Both the position numbers and the translations under genes were made by a program. Below are positions 1-6,783 of a DNA stretch of 8,389 bases, in pieces. Source of the DNA: Eubacterium sp. Its GTDB lineage: Bacteria; Bacillota; Clostridia; Lachnospirales; Lachnospiraceae. The notes under the pieces are model-generated. The model made no database searches, was not told the DNA's origin, and saw only the letters and a program-made list of their open reading frames with translations. Numbering within the stretch: the stretch's first letter is position 1; each line of letters opens with the position of its first letter. The DNA is taken from NCBI GenBank assembly GCA_021442545.1, contig JABUSX010000361.1, positions 1-8,389 of the forward strand. The letters are read 5' to 3'.

Positions 1-204
1 CCGGACTAAGGGCAGGATGCGGACAGCAGCAAAGTTATTGCAAAGAGAACGGAACGCACGGATGATTCCGATTCAGGCAAAGCCGGTGTGAGTGTCCAAA
101 CAGCAGATCGGAGAACAGGGGCGGAATCTTCCGCCCCTGATTTCGCTGAAATGTCTGCAGAGGAAAAACGGAATGGAAATACAGTATTGCGTTGAACAGG
201 ATAT
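1..204. other. Leader upstream of copA, no recognisable gene
   Basis: I cannot assign a gene here. One plus-strand frame is open from the codon after a TAA at 7-9 to a TGA at 193-195. It has no good start codon with a ribosome binding site (only an ATG at 151 giving 14 codons). The peptide it would encode is rich in S, E, D, K and R, like the linkers inside CopA. It could be chance, or a degraded tail of an upstream gene. The strongest element is the inverted repeat at 116-139. I could not find a convincing sigma70 promoter for copA in this stretch. Confidence 0.4.
116..139. promoter_or_regulatory. Perfect 11-bp inverted repeat, strong hairpin upstream of copA
   Basis: CAGGGGCGGAA (116-126) and TTCCGCCCCTG (129-139) are exact reverse complements separated by TC, giving a very stable GC-rich hairpin in RNA. 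It ends 65 nt before the copA start. The plus-strand 3' flank (ATTTCGC) is only weakly T-rich, so it is a poor classical terminator. It may be a terminator of an upstream gene, an attenuator-like element, or a DNA operator. Its G-run-first, C-run-second order does not match the C-run-first CsoR operators I know, and it is not the CopY box TACANNTGTA. Function is unproven. Confidence 0.5.
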
Positions 205-3033
205 ATGATGACACAGTATGATCTTACGGGAATGAGCTGTGCGGCTTGTGCGGCAAGAATCGAAAAAGCGGTGTCGAAGGTGGAGGGGGTGACATCCTGC
301 TCCGTCAGTCTGTTGACGAATGCCATGGGGGTGGAAGGAACTGCCGATGAAGCGGCTGTCATTTCTGCTGTTGAGAAGGCAGGATACGGTGCTTCGAAAC
401 GGGAAAGCAGGAGAACATCTTCTGAAGGAAGAACAGCGGAGGCGTCGGAAATCAAAGTGCCGGAGGATACGGAAACTCCGGCTATAAAAAGACGGCTGAT
501 CGCGTCGATTGTGTTTCTGTCGATGCTCCTGTATGTTTCTATGGGACACGGGATGCTGAAATGGCCTCTTCCTTCTCTGTTTCAGGATAATCCGGCCGCA
601 ATCGGCATTGTGGAGCTGCTGCTGGCCGGAGCAGTTATGATCATAAACCGGAAGTTTTTCATCAGCGGCTTTCGAAGTGTTCTAAACGGAGCGCCGAATA
701 TGGATACACTGGTTGCTCTCGGCTCGGGGGTTTCCTTTGCGTACAGTACGGGAGCCCTGCTTCTTATGACGCGCGCATTGACAGACGGTGATCCTGAAAA
801 AGCTGCGATGCTGACAGATCATTTCTATTTTGAATCAGCTGCTATGATCCTGACTTTGATTACGGTCGGAAAGCTTCTGGAATCCCGGTCGAAGGGAAAA
901 ACGACAGATGCACTTCGGAGTCTGATGAGGCTTGCGCCGCAGACGGCAGTGGTACTGCGGGATAACAGGGAAACGGAAGTCCCGATCGCAGAAGTACGGG
1001 TCGGGGACCTTTTTGTGGTACGGCCGGGTGAAAAAATTCCGACAGACGGCATTGTAGAAAAGGGTAACAGCACCGTTGATGAGTCGGCTCTGACAGGAGA
1101 AAGCATACCGGTCGATAAGAAGGAGGGAGACAGCATTTCGGCAGCCACGATCAATGTTTCCGGCTTTCTCACATGCCGTGCTTCCAGAGTCGGAGAAGAT
1201 ACCACCCTGGCGCAGATTATCCGTATGGTCGGAGATGCCGCGGCAACGAAGGCACCGATCGCAAGGATTGCCGACAAGACCGCAGGTGTCTTTGTTCCTG
1301 TGGTGCTCCTTATTGCAGCTGCAGCCTTTATAATATGGCTGCTGGCCGGTCAGGATACAGGATTTGCACTTTCACGGGCCGTATCCGTGCTTGTAATCAG
1401 CTGTCCCTGCGCACTCGGTTTGGCGACACCGGTTGCCATAATGGTCGGAAACGGGGTCGGTGCGAAAAACGGGATCCTGTTTAAGACGGCGGAATCCCTG
1501 GAAGAAACCGGGTATGCAAAGACGATCGTCCTGGATAAAACGGGTACGATCACGACCGGGATCCCGGTCGTAACGGATGTCTGTCCTGCGGATGGCGTAC
1601 CGGAACCCGAACTGGTTCGTCTTGCGGCCGCTATGGAAAGAAAGAGCGAACATCCGCTTGCAAAAGCCATACTGCATTATGCGGAAGAACAGAATATTCA
1701 GCCGGAAGAACCGGAAGAGTTTGCAGTACTTCCCGGAAACGGAGTGAAAGCTTCGCTTTCAGGCTGCCGTCTCGCCGGAGGCAGTGCGAAATTTATTTTT
1801 CCGTATCTGAAAGAGCAGGAGGAAAACTGCCGGCAGGATATATGCAGAGAAACTGCAGCAGAAAAAGATCCGGAAGCCGGAAGATGCAGCACAGATTCGA
1901 AAAGAGAGAATGACCGGCTGCATTCATATGAAATTTTGAAAAAAAAGGCAGCGGAAGCGGCATCCTCCGGAAAGACACCGTTGTTTTTTGCGAAGAATGA
2001 AAAACTTCTCGGCTTCATTGCCGTTGCGGATGCGGTCCGTGAGGACAGCGCGGCGGCTATCCGTTCTCTGAGAGACATGGGAATGCGGACAATTATGCTG
2101 ACCGGAGACAACAGCCGCACGGCAGCCGCGATCGGAAAAGAATGCGGAGTGGATGATATCATCCCGGAAGTTCTTCCTGACGGAAAAGAAGTGGCGGTAA
2201 GAAAACAAAAAAAGAATGGAAAAGTCATTATGGTGGGGGACGGAATCAATGACGCACCCGCTTTAACGACTGCAGACACGGGAATAGCCATAGGAGCAGG
2301 GTCCGATGTGGCGATCGATGCGGCCGATGTTGTGCTGATCCGCAATAACCTTTCCGACGCAGCGGCTGCGGTACGTCTCTCCTGTGCATCCGTACGTATA
2401 ATCAGGCAGAATCTGTTCTGGGCATTTTTCTACAATGTGATCTGCATTCCGCTGGCGGCAGGACTCTGGTATCCGCTTTTCGGATGGACTCTGAATCCGA
2501 TGATCGGGGCGGCGGCTATGAGCCTTTCCAGCTTCTGTGTTGTAATGAATGCATTGCGTCTGAATTTGTTTGATCCATATAATACAAAACATGACGAACG
2601 CATACGAAGAAAAAAACGCTCACAAAAATGCAGTGTAAAGGCAGTAAATCCGGAAGAGGAACCTGAATATGAAAAGTGTTCCGAAATAAAAACAGAAGAA
2701 AGAGATCAGGAAAAAAAGACAGAAAAAAGAAATCCGGAAACAGAAACAGAAGAGACAGAAACGGAAAAGGAAATCCGGACAGACAGGAGATCCGGAATAT
2801 CAGAAGAAAGCGAGGAAGCAAAAATGAAAAAAACATTACAGATCAAAGGGATGATGTGCGTGCATTGTGAAGCAAGAGTAAAAAAGACTCTCGAAGAGCT
2901 GGCACAGGTCGTTTCTGCAGAAGTCAGTCATGAAACAGGAACGGCGGTCGTAACGCTGGACAGCAGCATAGACGATCAGATACTGGTCAGGGCCGTTGAA
3001 GACCAGGGCTATGAGGTGACCGGAATCGGCTGA
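205..3033 (+). CDS. copA: Cu+-exporting P1B-type ATPase with N- and C-terminal copper-binding domains
   Basis: Inner-membrane pump that expels cytosolic Cu+ (or Ag+) using ATP. In the 942-aa product, residues 3-65 are a heavy-metal-associated (HMA) domain with C12/C15. Six membrane helices lie between about 94 and 410, with TGES (297-300) in the actuator domain and the CPC metal site (400-402). DKTGT (D444, phosphorylated), SEHP (H483-P484), GNG (511-513), TGD (633-635) and GDGINDAP (678-685) follow. The last two helices carry YNx4P (Y743, N744) and MxxSS (772-776), which together with CPC mark the Cu+ subgroup. Residues 791-873 are a charged linker, and 874-942 are a second HMA domain with C885/C888. 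A hydrophilic insertion of about 35 residues (541-575) sits in the nucleotide-binding domain. ATGs at 205 and 208 are both possible starts; only a weak AGG precedes them. Function is secure from the motifs; regulation is not visible. Confidence 0.96.
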   Translation: MMTQYDLTGMSCAACAARIEKAVSKVEGVTSCSVSLLTNAMGVEGTADEAAVISAVEKAGYGASKRESRRTSSEGRTAEASEIKVPEDTETPAIKRRLIASIVFLSMLLYVSMGHGMLKWPLPSLFQDNPAAIGIVELLLAGAVMIINRKFFISGFRSVLNGAPNMDTLVALGSGVSFAYSTGALLLMTRALTDGDPEKAAMLTDHFYFESAAMILTLITVGKLLESRSKGKTTDALRSLMRLAPQTAVVLRDNRETEVPIAEVRVGDLFVVRPGEKIPTDGIVEKGNSTVDESALTGESIPVDKKEGDSISAATINVSGFLTCRASRVGEDTTLAQIIRMVGDAAATKAPIARIADKTAGVFVPVVLLIAAAAFIIWLLAGQDTGFALSRAVSVLVISCPCALGLATPVAIMVGNGVGAKNGILFKTAESLEETGYAKTIVLDKTGTITTGIPVVTDVCPADGVPEPELVRLAAAMERKSEHPLAKAILHYAEEQNIQPEEPEEFAVLPGNGVKASLSGCRLAGGSAKFIFPYLKEQEENCRQDICRETAAEKDPEAGRCSTDSKRENDRLHSYEILKKKAAEAASSGKTPLFFAKNEKLLGFIAVADAVREDSAAAIRSLRDMGMRTIMLTGDNSRTAAAIGKECGVDDIIPEVLPDGKEVAVRKQKKNGKVIMVGDGINDAPALTTADTGIAIGAGSDVAIDAADVVLIRNNLSDAAAAVRLSCASVRIIRQNLFWAFFYNVICIPLAAGLWYPLFGWTLNPMIGAAAMSLSSFCVVMNALRLNLFDPYNTKHDERIRRKKRSQKCSVKAVNPEEEPEYEKCSEIKTEERDQEKKTEKRNPETETEETETEKEIRTDRRSGISEESEEAKMKKTLQIKGMMCVHCEARVKKTLEELAQVVSAEVSHETGTAVVTLDSSIDDQILVRAVEDQGYEVTGIG
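2575..2823 (+). other. Charged, purine-rich linker between the CopA membrane core and its C-terminal HMA domain
   Basis: Encodes residues 791-873 of CopA. The stretch is dominated by E, K, R and T, and the coding strand is strongly purine-rich, with repeated GAAACAG/GACAGAAAC-like units at 2736-2765. It is probably disordered and works as a tether for the C-terminal HMA domain. It contains the heptamer A AAA AAG at 2712-2718 in the reading frame required for -1 slippage. It ends with the ribosome binding site for a possible internal start at 2824. Confidence 0.7.
2824..3033 (+). CDS. Possible separate CopZ-like copper chaperone from an internal in-frame start in copA
   Basis: The last 69 codons of copA form a complete HMA domain that starts with ATG at 2824 and has the metal motif GMMCVHC (C12 and C15 in its own numbering). 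This is the length and layout of free CopZ chaperones, which carry Cu+ to CopA in the cytosol. GAGGA at 2812-2816 lies 7 nt before the ATG, a near-ideal Shine-Dalgarno arrangement and better than the one at the CopA start. The domain therefore could be made both as the CopA tail and as a free protein. Alternatively the site is a relic of an ancestral copA-copZ pair that fused when the stop between them was lost. The sequence shows the start site; its use is inference. Confidence 0.4.
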   Translation: MKKTLQIKGMMCVHCEARVKKTLEELAQVVSAEVSHETGTAVVTLDSSIDDQILVRAVEDQGYEVTGIG

Positions 3034-3057
3034 ATGATTGCAAGCGTCTGAATGATT
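3030..3057 (+). repeat. 10-bp direct repeat with stop-start at the copA 3' end
   Basis: CTGAATGATT occurs at 3030-3039 and again at 3048-3057, 18 bp apart and therefore in frame. The first copy contains the copA stop (TGA 3031-3033) followed directly by ATG. The second contains another TGA followed directly by the in-frame ATG at 3052. The ATG after the first stop opens a frame of only five codons. It may be a replication-slippage scar. It does not appear to form the true hcp start. Confidence 0.6.
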
Positions 3058-3066
3058 CGTTATACT
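3038..3066 (+). promoter_or_regulatory. Predicted sigma70-type promoter for the hcp-like gene
   Basis: TTGCAA (3038-3043, 4 of 6 to the -35 consensus) and TATACT (3061-3066, 5 of 6 to the -10 consensus) are separated by exactly 17 nt. Transcription would begin near 3072-3075. That gives a leader of about 30 nt holding the GGGGAGGA ribosome binding site, and it excludes the upstream in-frame ATG at 3052. A small dyad ATTTTCAAAAT (3068-3078) overlaps the predicted start and could bind a regulator, but I cannot match it to a known operator. This suggests hcp can be expressed separately from copA. Confidence 0.5.
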
Positions 3067-3102
3067 GATTTTCAAAATGACCGGGGAGGAAACAGAATCG
3101 TT

Positions 3103-5010
3103 ATGTTTTGTTATCAATGTCAGGAAACAATGGGCGGAAAAGGCTGCACACGTACCGGAATCTGCGGAAAAAACCAGGAGCTGGCAGATCTTCAGGATCG
3201 CCTGATTCTGGATACAAAGATCCTGTGTGCGGCAGCGACACAGCTGCGCCGTGAAAAGACGGATATTCCGGAAAATGTGAATGCACTGGTTCGCAGAAAT
3301 CTCTGTGCGGCCATGACAAATGCAAATTTTGATTCCGAAGCCATCGGCTCCATGATCCGGGAAACACAGGAAATGTGCGGTGAGTGGGCAGCCCGCGTGG
3401 CGAAAAAAGAGGTTCTTCCGGAAAAGGATGCCTTCCTTGGGGTATTATCCACGGAAGATGAGGATATGCGGAGCTTCCGGGAACTGATCACCTATATCGT
3501 GAAGGGAATTGCATCGGCTGCCGCCTCTGCGGCAAATCTGGGGAAGACGGACACAGACATCGATATTTTCATGCAGAGAGCGCTCTCCCAGACGATCGAT
3601 GATAAGATGACCGGCGGGAATTATTTTGCAATCGTCATGGAGTCCGGCCGGTACAGTGTGCGTGTTATGGATCTGCTTGCCCGCGCAAAGCGGGAAGCTT
3701 TCGGCGTTCCGAAGCAGACAGAAGTATCCTGTACCGGAGAGGGACGGCCCGGGATTCTTGTAACGGGTTCGGATTTCCGCGACCTGCAGCTGCTTCTGGA
3801 GCAGACAAAAGATAAAGAAATCGATATCTATACACACGGAGAAATGCTGAGTGCCCATGCATATCCGCAGCTCCGCGCTTATACACATCTGAAGGGACAG
3901 TACGGCGGCTCCTGGCAGACGCAGAAGGAGGATTTTGAGCAGTTCCGCGGACCGGTTCTTGCGACCTCCGAAGGTGTCTTTCTGCCGAAAAATTCGTATA
4001 AGGACCGTCTGTTTACGACAAACTATGCCGGTATTCCGGGATGTACGCATATCGGGGAAAAAGACGGGCAGAAGGACTTTTCGGCATTGATCGAACTGGC
4101 CCGGAAGGCCGAAGCACCGAAACCGGCGGATGTACCGACCCGCATGACGGGATTCGGACATGAAGAGCTGTTTTCGCAGGCAGAAGCCGTTTCTGCCATG
4201 ATCCGGGAAGGAAAGATCTCCAGGCTGGCCATAGTCGCCGGAGACGACGGACGGGCAAAGATCCGGACGTATTATACAGATCTCATCAAAGTGATGCCGG
4301 ATGATGCGAAAGTCCTGACAGCAGGCAGCGTGCAGTATCGTTTTCCTGCGCAGGAAGCTGCCGGATCTCCGGAAGCGGATATCGATTCAAAGGAAGCAGC
4401 CGGTGATTCCGGATCAGAAGCAGCAGTCCGGGAAGCGGCTTCGGATGCGGCGGCGCAGGATGGGACAGATCCCAAATGCCCGGGGGGAGATCTGCCTTAT
4501 GTGATCAGCGCGGGCGGAGCAGAGGATCTGTATTCCCTGATCCAGTTCCTGCTTCAGCTTCGGGAAACAGCCGATGTGGACAGCCTTAATCAGCTGCCGC
4601 TGTATTTCTCTTATTCCTGGTACGGTGAGAAATCGACGGCCCTGCTGATGTCGCTTCTGTACCTGGATATCCGTCATATTCATCTGGGACCGACCTGGCC
4701 GGCTTTCATTTCCGGCAATGTACGCATAGTCCTGCAGGACTATTTTAAACTGCAGGGGATCACAACGGTTCAGGCTGATCTGGAACAGGCATTCGGCGCT
4801 TCGGAAGACCTTGTGCGTGCAGATATGATCATCGGCGATGTCGTCGAACAGTATCCGTCCCTGGTTCCTGTAATGGCCGGTTTCGGACTTCACTGCATCG
4901 GCTGCGGCGTTTCCAAAATGGAAACGATGGAGGAGGCCTGCAGGACACATGGATTAAATGTGTATGATCTTCTCGAAAAGCTGAATGAAGAGCTGAAGAT
5001 CCGTTCATGA
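3103..5010 (+). CDS. hcp: Hybrid-cluster-protein (prismane/Hcp) homologue lacking most cluster ligands, fused to a DUF1858-type CxxC domain
   Basis: The 635-aa product follows the Hcp fold along its length. True Hcp proteins are cytosolic Fe-S enzymes of hydroxylamine/NO metabolism. The N-terminus has C3, C6, C15 and C21 (CX2CX8CX5C), as in anaerobe-type Hcp with a [4Fe-4S] cluster. Aligned by motif to E. coli Hcp, the hybrid-cluster ligands are: His to S223, Glu kept as E247 (YTHGEM), then Cys to G291, D381, S409 and A473, and Glu to G508. Hcp enzyme activity is therefore doubtful. An Ala/Glu/Ser-rich insertion occupies about 415-462. Residues 572-632 match the DUF1858 'hybrid cluster-associated redox disulfide' type, with C598/C601 (HCIGC). 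The start at 3103 is chosen because MFCYQC is the canonical N-terminus and GGGGAGGA (3083-3090) precedes it; an in-frame ATG at 3052 would add 17 unusual residues and contain that site. Usual Hcp length is about 550 residues; the excess is the insertion plus the fusion. Confidence 0.85.
   Translation: MFCYQCQETMGGKGCTRTGICGKNQELADLQDRLILDTKILCAAATQLRREKTDIPENVNALVRRNLCAAMTNANFDSEAIGSMIRETQEMCGEWAARVAKKEVLPEKDAFLGVLSTEDEDMRSFRELITYIVKGIASAAASAANLGKTDTDIDIFMQRALSQTIDDKMTGGNYFAIVMESGRYSVRVMDLLARAKREAFGVPKQTEVSCTGEGRPGILVTGSDFRDLQLLLEQTKDKEIDIYTHGEMLSAHAYPQLRAYTHLKGQYGGSWQTQKEDFEQFRGPVLATSEGVFLPKNSYKDRLFTTNYAGIPGCTHIGEKDGQKDFSALIELARKAEAPKPADVPTRMTGFGHEELFSQAEAVSAMIREGKISRLAIVAGDDGRAKIRTYYTDLIKVMPDDAKVLTAGSVQYRFPAQEAAGSPEADIDSKEAAGDSGSEAAVREAASDAAAQDGTDPKCPGGDLPYVISAGGAEDLYSLIQFLLQLRETADVDSLNQLPLYFSYSWYGEKSTALLMSLLYLDIRHIHLGPTWPAFISGNVRIVLQDYFKLQGITTVQADLEQAFGASEDLVRADMIIGDVVEQYPSLVPVMAGFGLHCIGCGVSKMETMEEACRTHGLNVYDLLEKLNEELKIRS
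4354..4455 (+). repeat. Imperfect EAA-type repeats in an inserted low-complexity segment of the Hcp-like protein
   Basis: Residues about 418-451 of the Hcp-like protein are built from Ala, Glu, Ser, Asp and Gly, with EAAG, EAAG, EAAV and EAAS recurring. At the DNA level, GGAAGC(A/T/G)GC-like units recur. Ordinary Hcp has only a short loop here, between two hybrid-cluster cysteines that are both replaced in this protein. The segment is probably a flexible surface loop that arose by repeat expansion. Confidence 0.6.
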
Positions 5011-5076
5011 GCTGCGTTGGTTTCGGTTATGCATGGAGATCAAAACGGAATAAGGAGCCGAAGATCCTTTCATGAG
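4981..5076 (+). repeat. Partial tandem duplication spanning the hcp stop and the next start
   Basis: Bases 4981-5011 match 5046-5076 at 26 of 31 positions (offset 65 bp). The last 21 bases match at 19 of 21 (4991-5011 and 5056-5076). Both copies end in TTCATGAG. In the first copy this contains the hcp stop codon (5008-5010). In the second it contains the ATG of the downstream peptidase-like gene (5072). The duplication thus appears to have carried hcp's 3' end to the front of the next gene. Confidence 0.75.
5007..5075 (+). CDS. Possible 22-codon bridging ORF overlapping both neighbours by ATGA
   Basis: An ATG at 5007 overlaps the hcp stop as ATGA (5007-5010) and runs 22 codons to a TGA at 5073-5075. 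That stop overlaps the next gene's ATG, again as ATGA (5072-5075). Its C-terminus (NKEPKILS) resembles that of the Hcp-like protein (NEELKIRS) because of the local duplication. It may relay ribosomes from hcp to the downstream gene by translational coupling. I recognise no domain, and it may simply be a by-product of the duplication. Confidence 0.25.
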   Translation: MSCVGFGYAWRSKRNKEPKILS

Positions 5077-5842
5077 AGTTAAGCTTCCGGGGAAAAAAGA
5101 AAAACCGCTTCCTGTTTCGGATCCGGTTCAGCATGCAGAAAAGCTGCATGGCTGTTCGTTCCATGTGCTGCAGACCGTATCATCCTGGGAGAAGGACATA
5201 CGAAAACTCCCGGAAAGAGGAAGCGAAACGGCACGATGGTATTCGACCGGGGATTTTAACCGGCTCGGAAAGGGTTATGCGCGTCACTGCGGACCGACAG
5301 CCATCACAAATCTGATTCTGCTGCTGAACAGCCGGTACGGATTTCTGACCGGCGGTCAGGATGCAGATACGGTTTTTTATGCCGCAGCGGCTCTCGGAAA
5401 AAGAAAAATGATCTATTGGAATACGGATCGTATTCCGTTTTTCGGAGGGACAAATAATTTTCTGACCGGCATGTATATCCGTGACAGCCTGCGGTATTTC
5501 AACGTCCCCTGCACGTGGAATCCGTCAGGAGCCGGGGACGACCGGGAAGAAAAGGACCATGCAGATGTGCCGGCTCCGAAACGTCTGGTCGTACAGGCGG
5601 CTCTTCCTTCTAAAGCTGCGCTTCTGCAGGCACTCAGAGAAGGAAAACTGATCTTTCTCGAACTGATGTACCATCCGCTGTACGGATGCCACGACGTCCT
5701 GTGTTACGGGTATACGACACTGCGCTGTGCGGAGGACGGCAGACGGGAGACGTATCTGATCCTGGCAGATGGCTGGAGCCGTGAGCCGCGGTATCTGCGG
5801 GTCGGGGATCCGGGAATGTTCTGCTGCTTTATGATCCGGTGA
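5072..5842 (+). CDS. Papain/C39-like cysteine-peptidase-fold protein, function unknown
   Basis: The 256-aa product has the order of motifs seen in C39-like papain-fold proteins. GYARHCGPTAITN places a candidate nucleophile at C73 on a helix start. YGCHDVLCYGY has a candidate H207, and LILADGW has a candidate D233 for the triad. There is no signal peptide or membrane segment, so it is probably cytosolic. A Gly/Asp/Glu/Lys-rich loop at about 151-168 resembles the hydrophilic insertions of the two upstream proteins. ATG 5072 is the first possible start, since TAA at 5051-5053 closes the frame upstream. Its AAGGAG (5052-5057) is 14 nt away, longer than usual, so coupling to upstream translation is plausible. 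It lies 61 nt after hcp and 94 nt before murI. The substrate is unknown, and it could be an inactive or transferase-type member of the fold. Confidence 0.75.
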   Translation: MRVKLPGKKEKPLPVSDPVQHAEKLHGCSFHVLQTVSSWEKDIRKLPERGSETARWYSTGDFNRLGKGYARHCGPTAITNLILLLNSRYGFLTGGQDADTVFYAAAALGKRKMIYWNTDRIPFFGGTNNFLTGMYIRDSLRYFNVPCTWNPSGAGDDREEKDHADVPAPKRLVVQAALPSKAALLQALREGKLIFLELMYHPLYGCHDVLCYGYTTLRCAEDGRRETYLILADGWSREPRYLRVGDPGMFCCFMIR

Positions 5843-5936
5843 TGCAGGCGTTAAAAAGAAAAATGTCTGCAGGGATAAACCGGGAAATAAAGCGCCGGAA
5901 TGTTCGGACAGATATACAGATTAAAGGATTGAAACT

Positions 5937-6764
5937 ATGACAGCAGATAAAAACGCTCCGGTAGGAGTATTTGATTCGGGACTCGGCGGTCTGACCGTCG
6001 TGCGGGAGATCATGCGGAATCTTCCGGATGAAAGTCTTGTGTACTTCGGAGATACGGCCCGGGTGCCGTACGGAAACAAGTCGAAGGATACGATCATCCG
6101 GTATTCCGGACAGATCATTCGTTTTCTGCAGGAACAGAATGTGAAGGCGATCGTGGTTGCCTGCAATACGGCCAGTGCACTGGCTCTGGATACCGTGGAA
6201 AAAGAAATCGATCTGCCGATCCTCGGCGTAGTGCGTCCGGGGGCAGGAATGGCCATCCGTACGACCCGCAATAAACGGATCGGAGTCATCGCAACGGAAG
6301 GGACGATCCGCAGCGGACTCTATCATGAACTGATCTGTGCGGAAGATCCGGAAATCAGCGTTTTTGAAAAAGCCTGTCCGCTGTTTGTTCCGCTCGTTGA
6401 AGAGGGATGGAATAAGGATCCGGTTACGGAAGAGGTTGCGCGCCGTTATCTGAAAGAACTGCTGGAAAATGATATCGACACCCTGATCATGGGGTGCACG
6501 CATTATCCGCTTCTGCGCACTCTTCTGAAGCGGGTTGTCGGAGAAAAGGTGACACTGGTCAATCCGGCTTATGAAACGGCTCAGGCGCTGAAACAGCTGC
6601 TGGAAAAACGGAATCTGTTCCATGAACCGGTTTCGGTGGGGGAAGAGGCAGGCCGCTACCGTTATTTTGCCAGCGATTCCATTGAACATTTCAAGGATTT
6701 TGCGAACCGGATCCTGCCGTATGATATCGTGCAGGCCGAGCAGGTCGCAATCGAAAAGTATTAG
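5937..6764 (+). CDS. murI: Glutamate racemase
   Basis: Cytosolic, cofactor-independent enzyme that interconverts L- and D-glutamate, supplying D-Glu for the second residue of the peptidoglycan stem peptide. The 275-aa product has the normal family length and motifs. GVFDSGLGGLTV (D13, S14) lies at the N-terminus. ACNTASA carries catalytic C76, VPLVEEG has E155, and MGCTHYPLL carries the second catalytic cysteine C187 with H189. The start at 5937 is supported by AAAGGA at 5923-5928, 8 nt upstream. It follows the peptidase-like gene by 94 nt on the same strand. TTAAAA (5851-5856) and GATAAA (5874-5879) are 17 nt apart in that gap, but each matches only 4 of 6, so co-transcription from upstream or a weak own promoter are both possible. 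It converges with the hydrolase gene downstream. Confidence 0.97.
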   Translation: MTADKNAPVGVFDSGLGGLTVVREIMRNLPDESLVYFGDTARVPYGNKSKDTIIRYSGQIIRFLQEQNVKAIVVACNTASALALDTVEKEIDLPILGVVRPGAGMAIRTTRNKRIGVIATEGTIRSGLYHELICAEDPEISVFEKACPLFVPLVEEGWNKDPVTEEVARRYLKELLENDIDTLIMGCTHYPLLRTLLKRVVGEKVTLVNPAYETAQALKQLLEKRNLFHEPVSVGEEAGRYRYFASDSIEHFKDFANRILPYDIVQAEQVAIEKY

Positions 6765-6783
6765 AAGGATCCTGAAATGACCG

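Noticed and set aside
205..420. E. coli-style programmed frameshift after the N-terminal HMA domain of CopA
   Set aside because: I see no slippery heptamer with a following hairpin at the end of this domain.
1698..2345. Minus-strand open frame of 215 codons opposite copA
   Set aside because: Low-complexity Ser/Ala-rich shadow of the conserved P-type ATPase domains; no ribosome binding site or known domain.
2736..2800. Repeated GAAACAG units as a CRISPR or satellite array
   Set aside because: Units are short, irregular, and coding for a Glu/Thr/Lys-rich linker; there is no spacer structure.
3052..3102. In-frame ATG at 3052 as the hcp start, adding 17 residues
   Set aside because: The extension lies over the predicted promoter and the strong GGGGAGGA site, and the canonical Hcp N-terminus MFCYQC begins at 3103.
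3445..4161. Minus-strand open frame of 238 codons opposite hcp
   Set aside because: Antisense shadow: no recognisable domain, rich in R, C and H as expected from the reverse of this coding sequence.
4345..4490. Frameshift or assembly error in hcp explaining the lost ligands
   Set aside because: The frame is continuous, conserved Hcp motifs continue on both sides of the insertion, and the substitutions are spread over the whole protein rather than clustered.
5851..5879. Promoter for murI (TTAAAA, 17 nt, GATAAA)
   Set aside because: Only 4 of 6 matches in each box in an A-rich gap; mentioned in the murI entry but too weak to list as a feature.
5829..6689. Long minus-strand open frame of 286 codons opposite murI
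   Set aside because: It lies entirely over a well-supported gene with clear motifs, its translation has no recognisable domain, and its composition looks like an antisense shadow.
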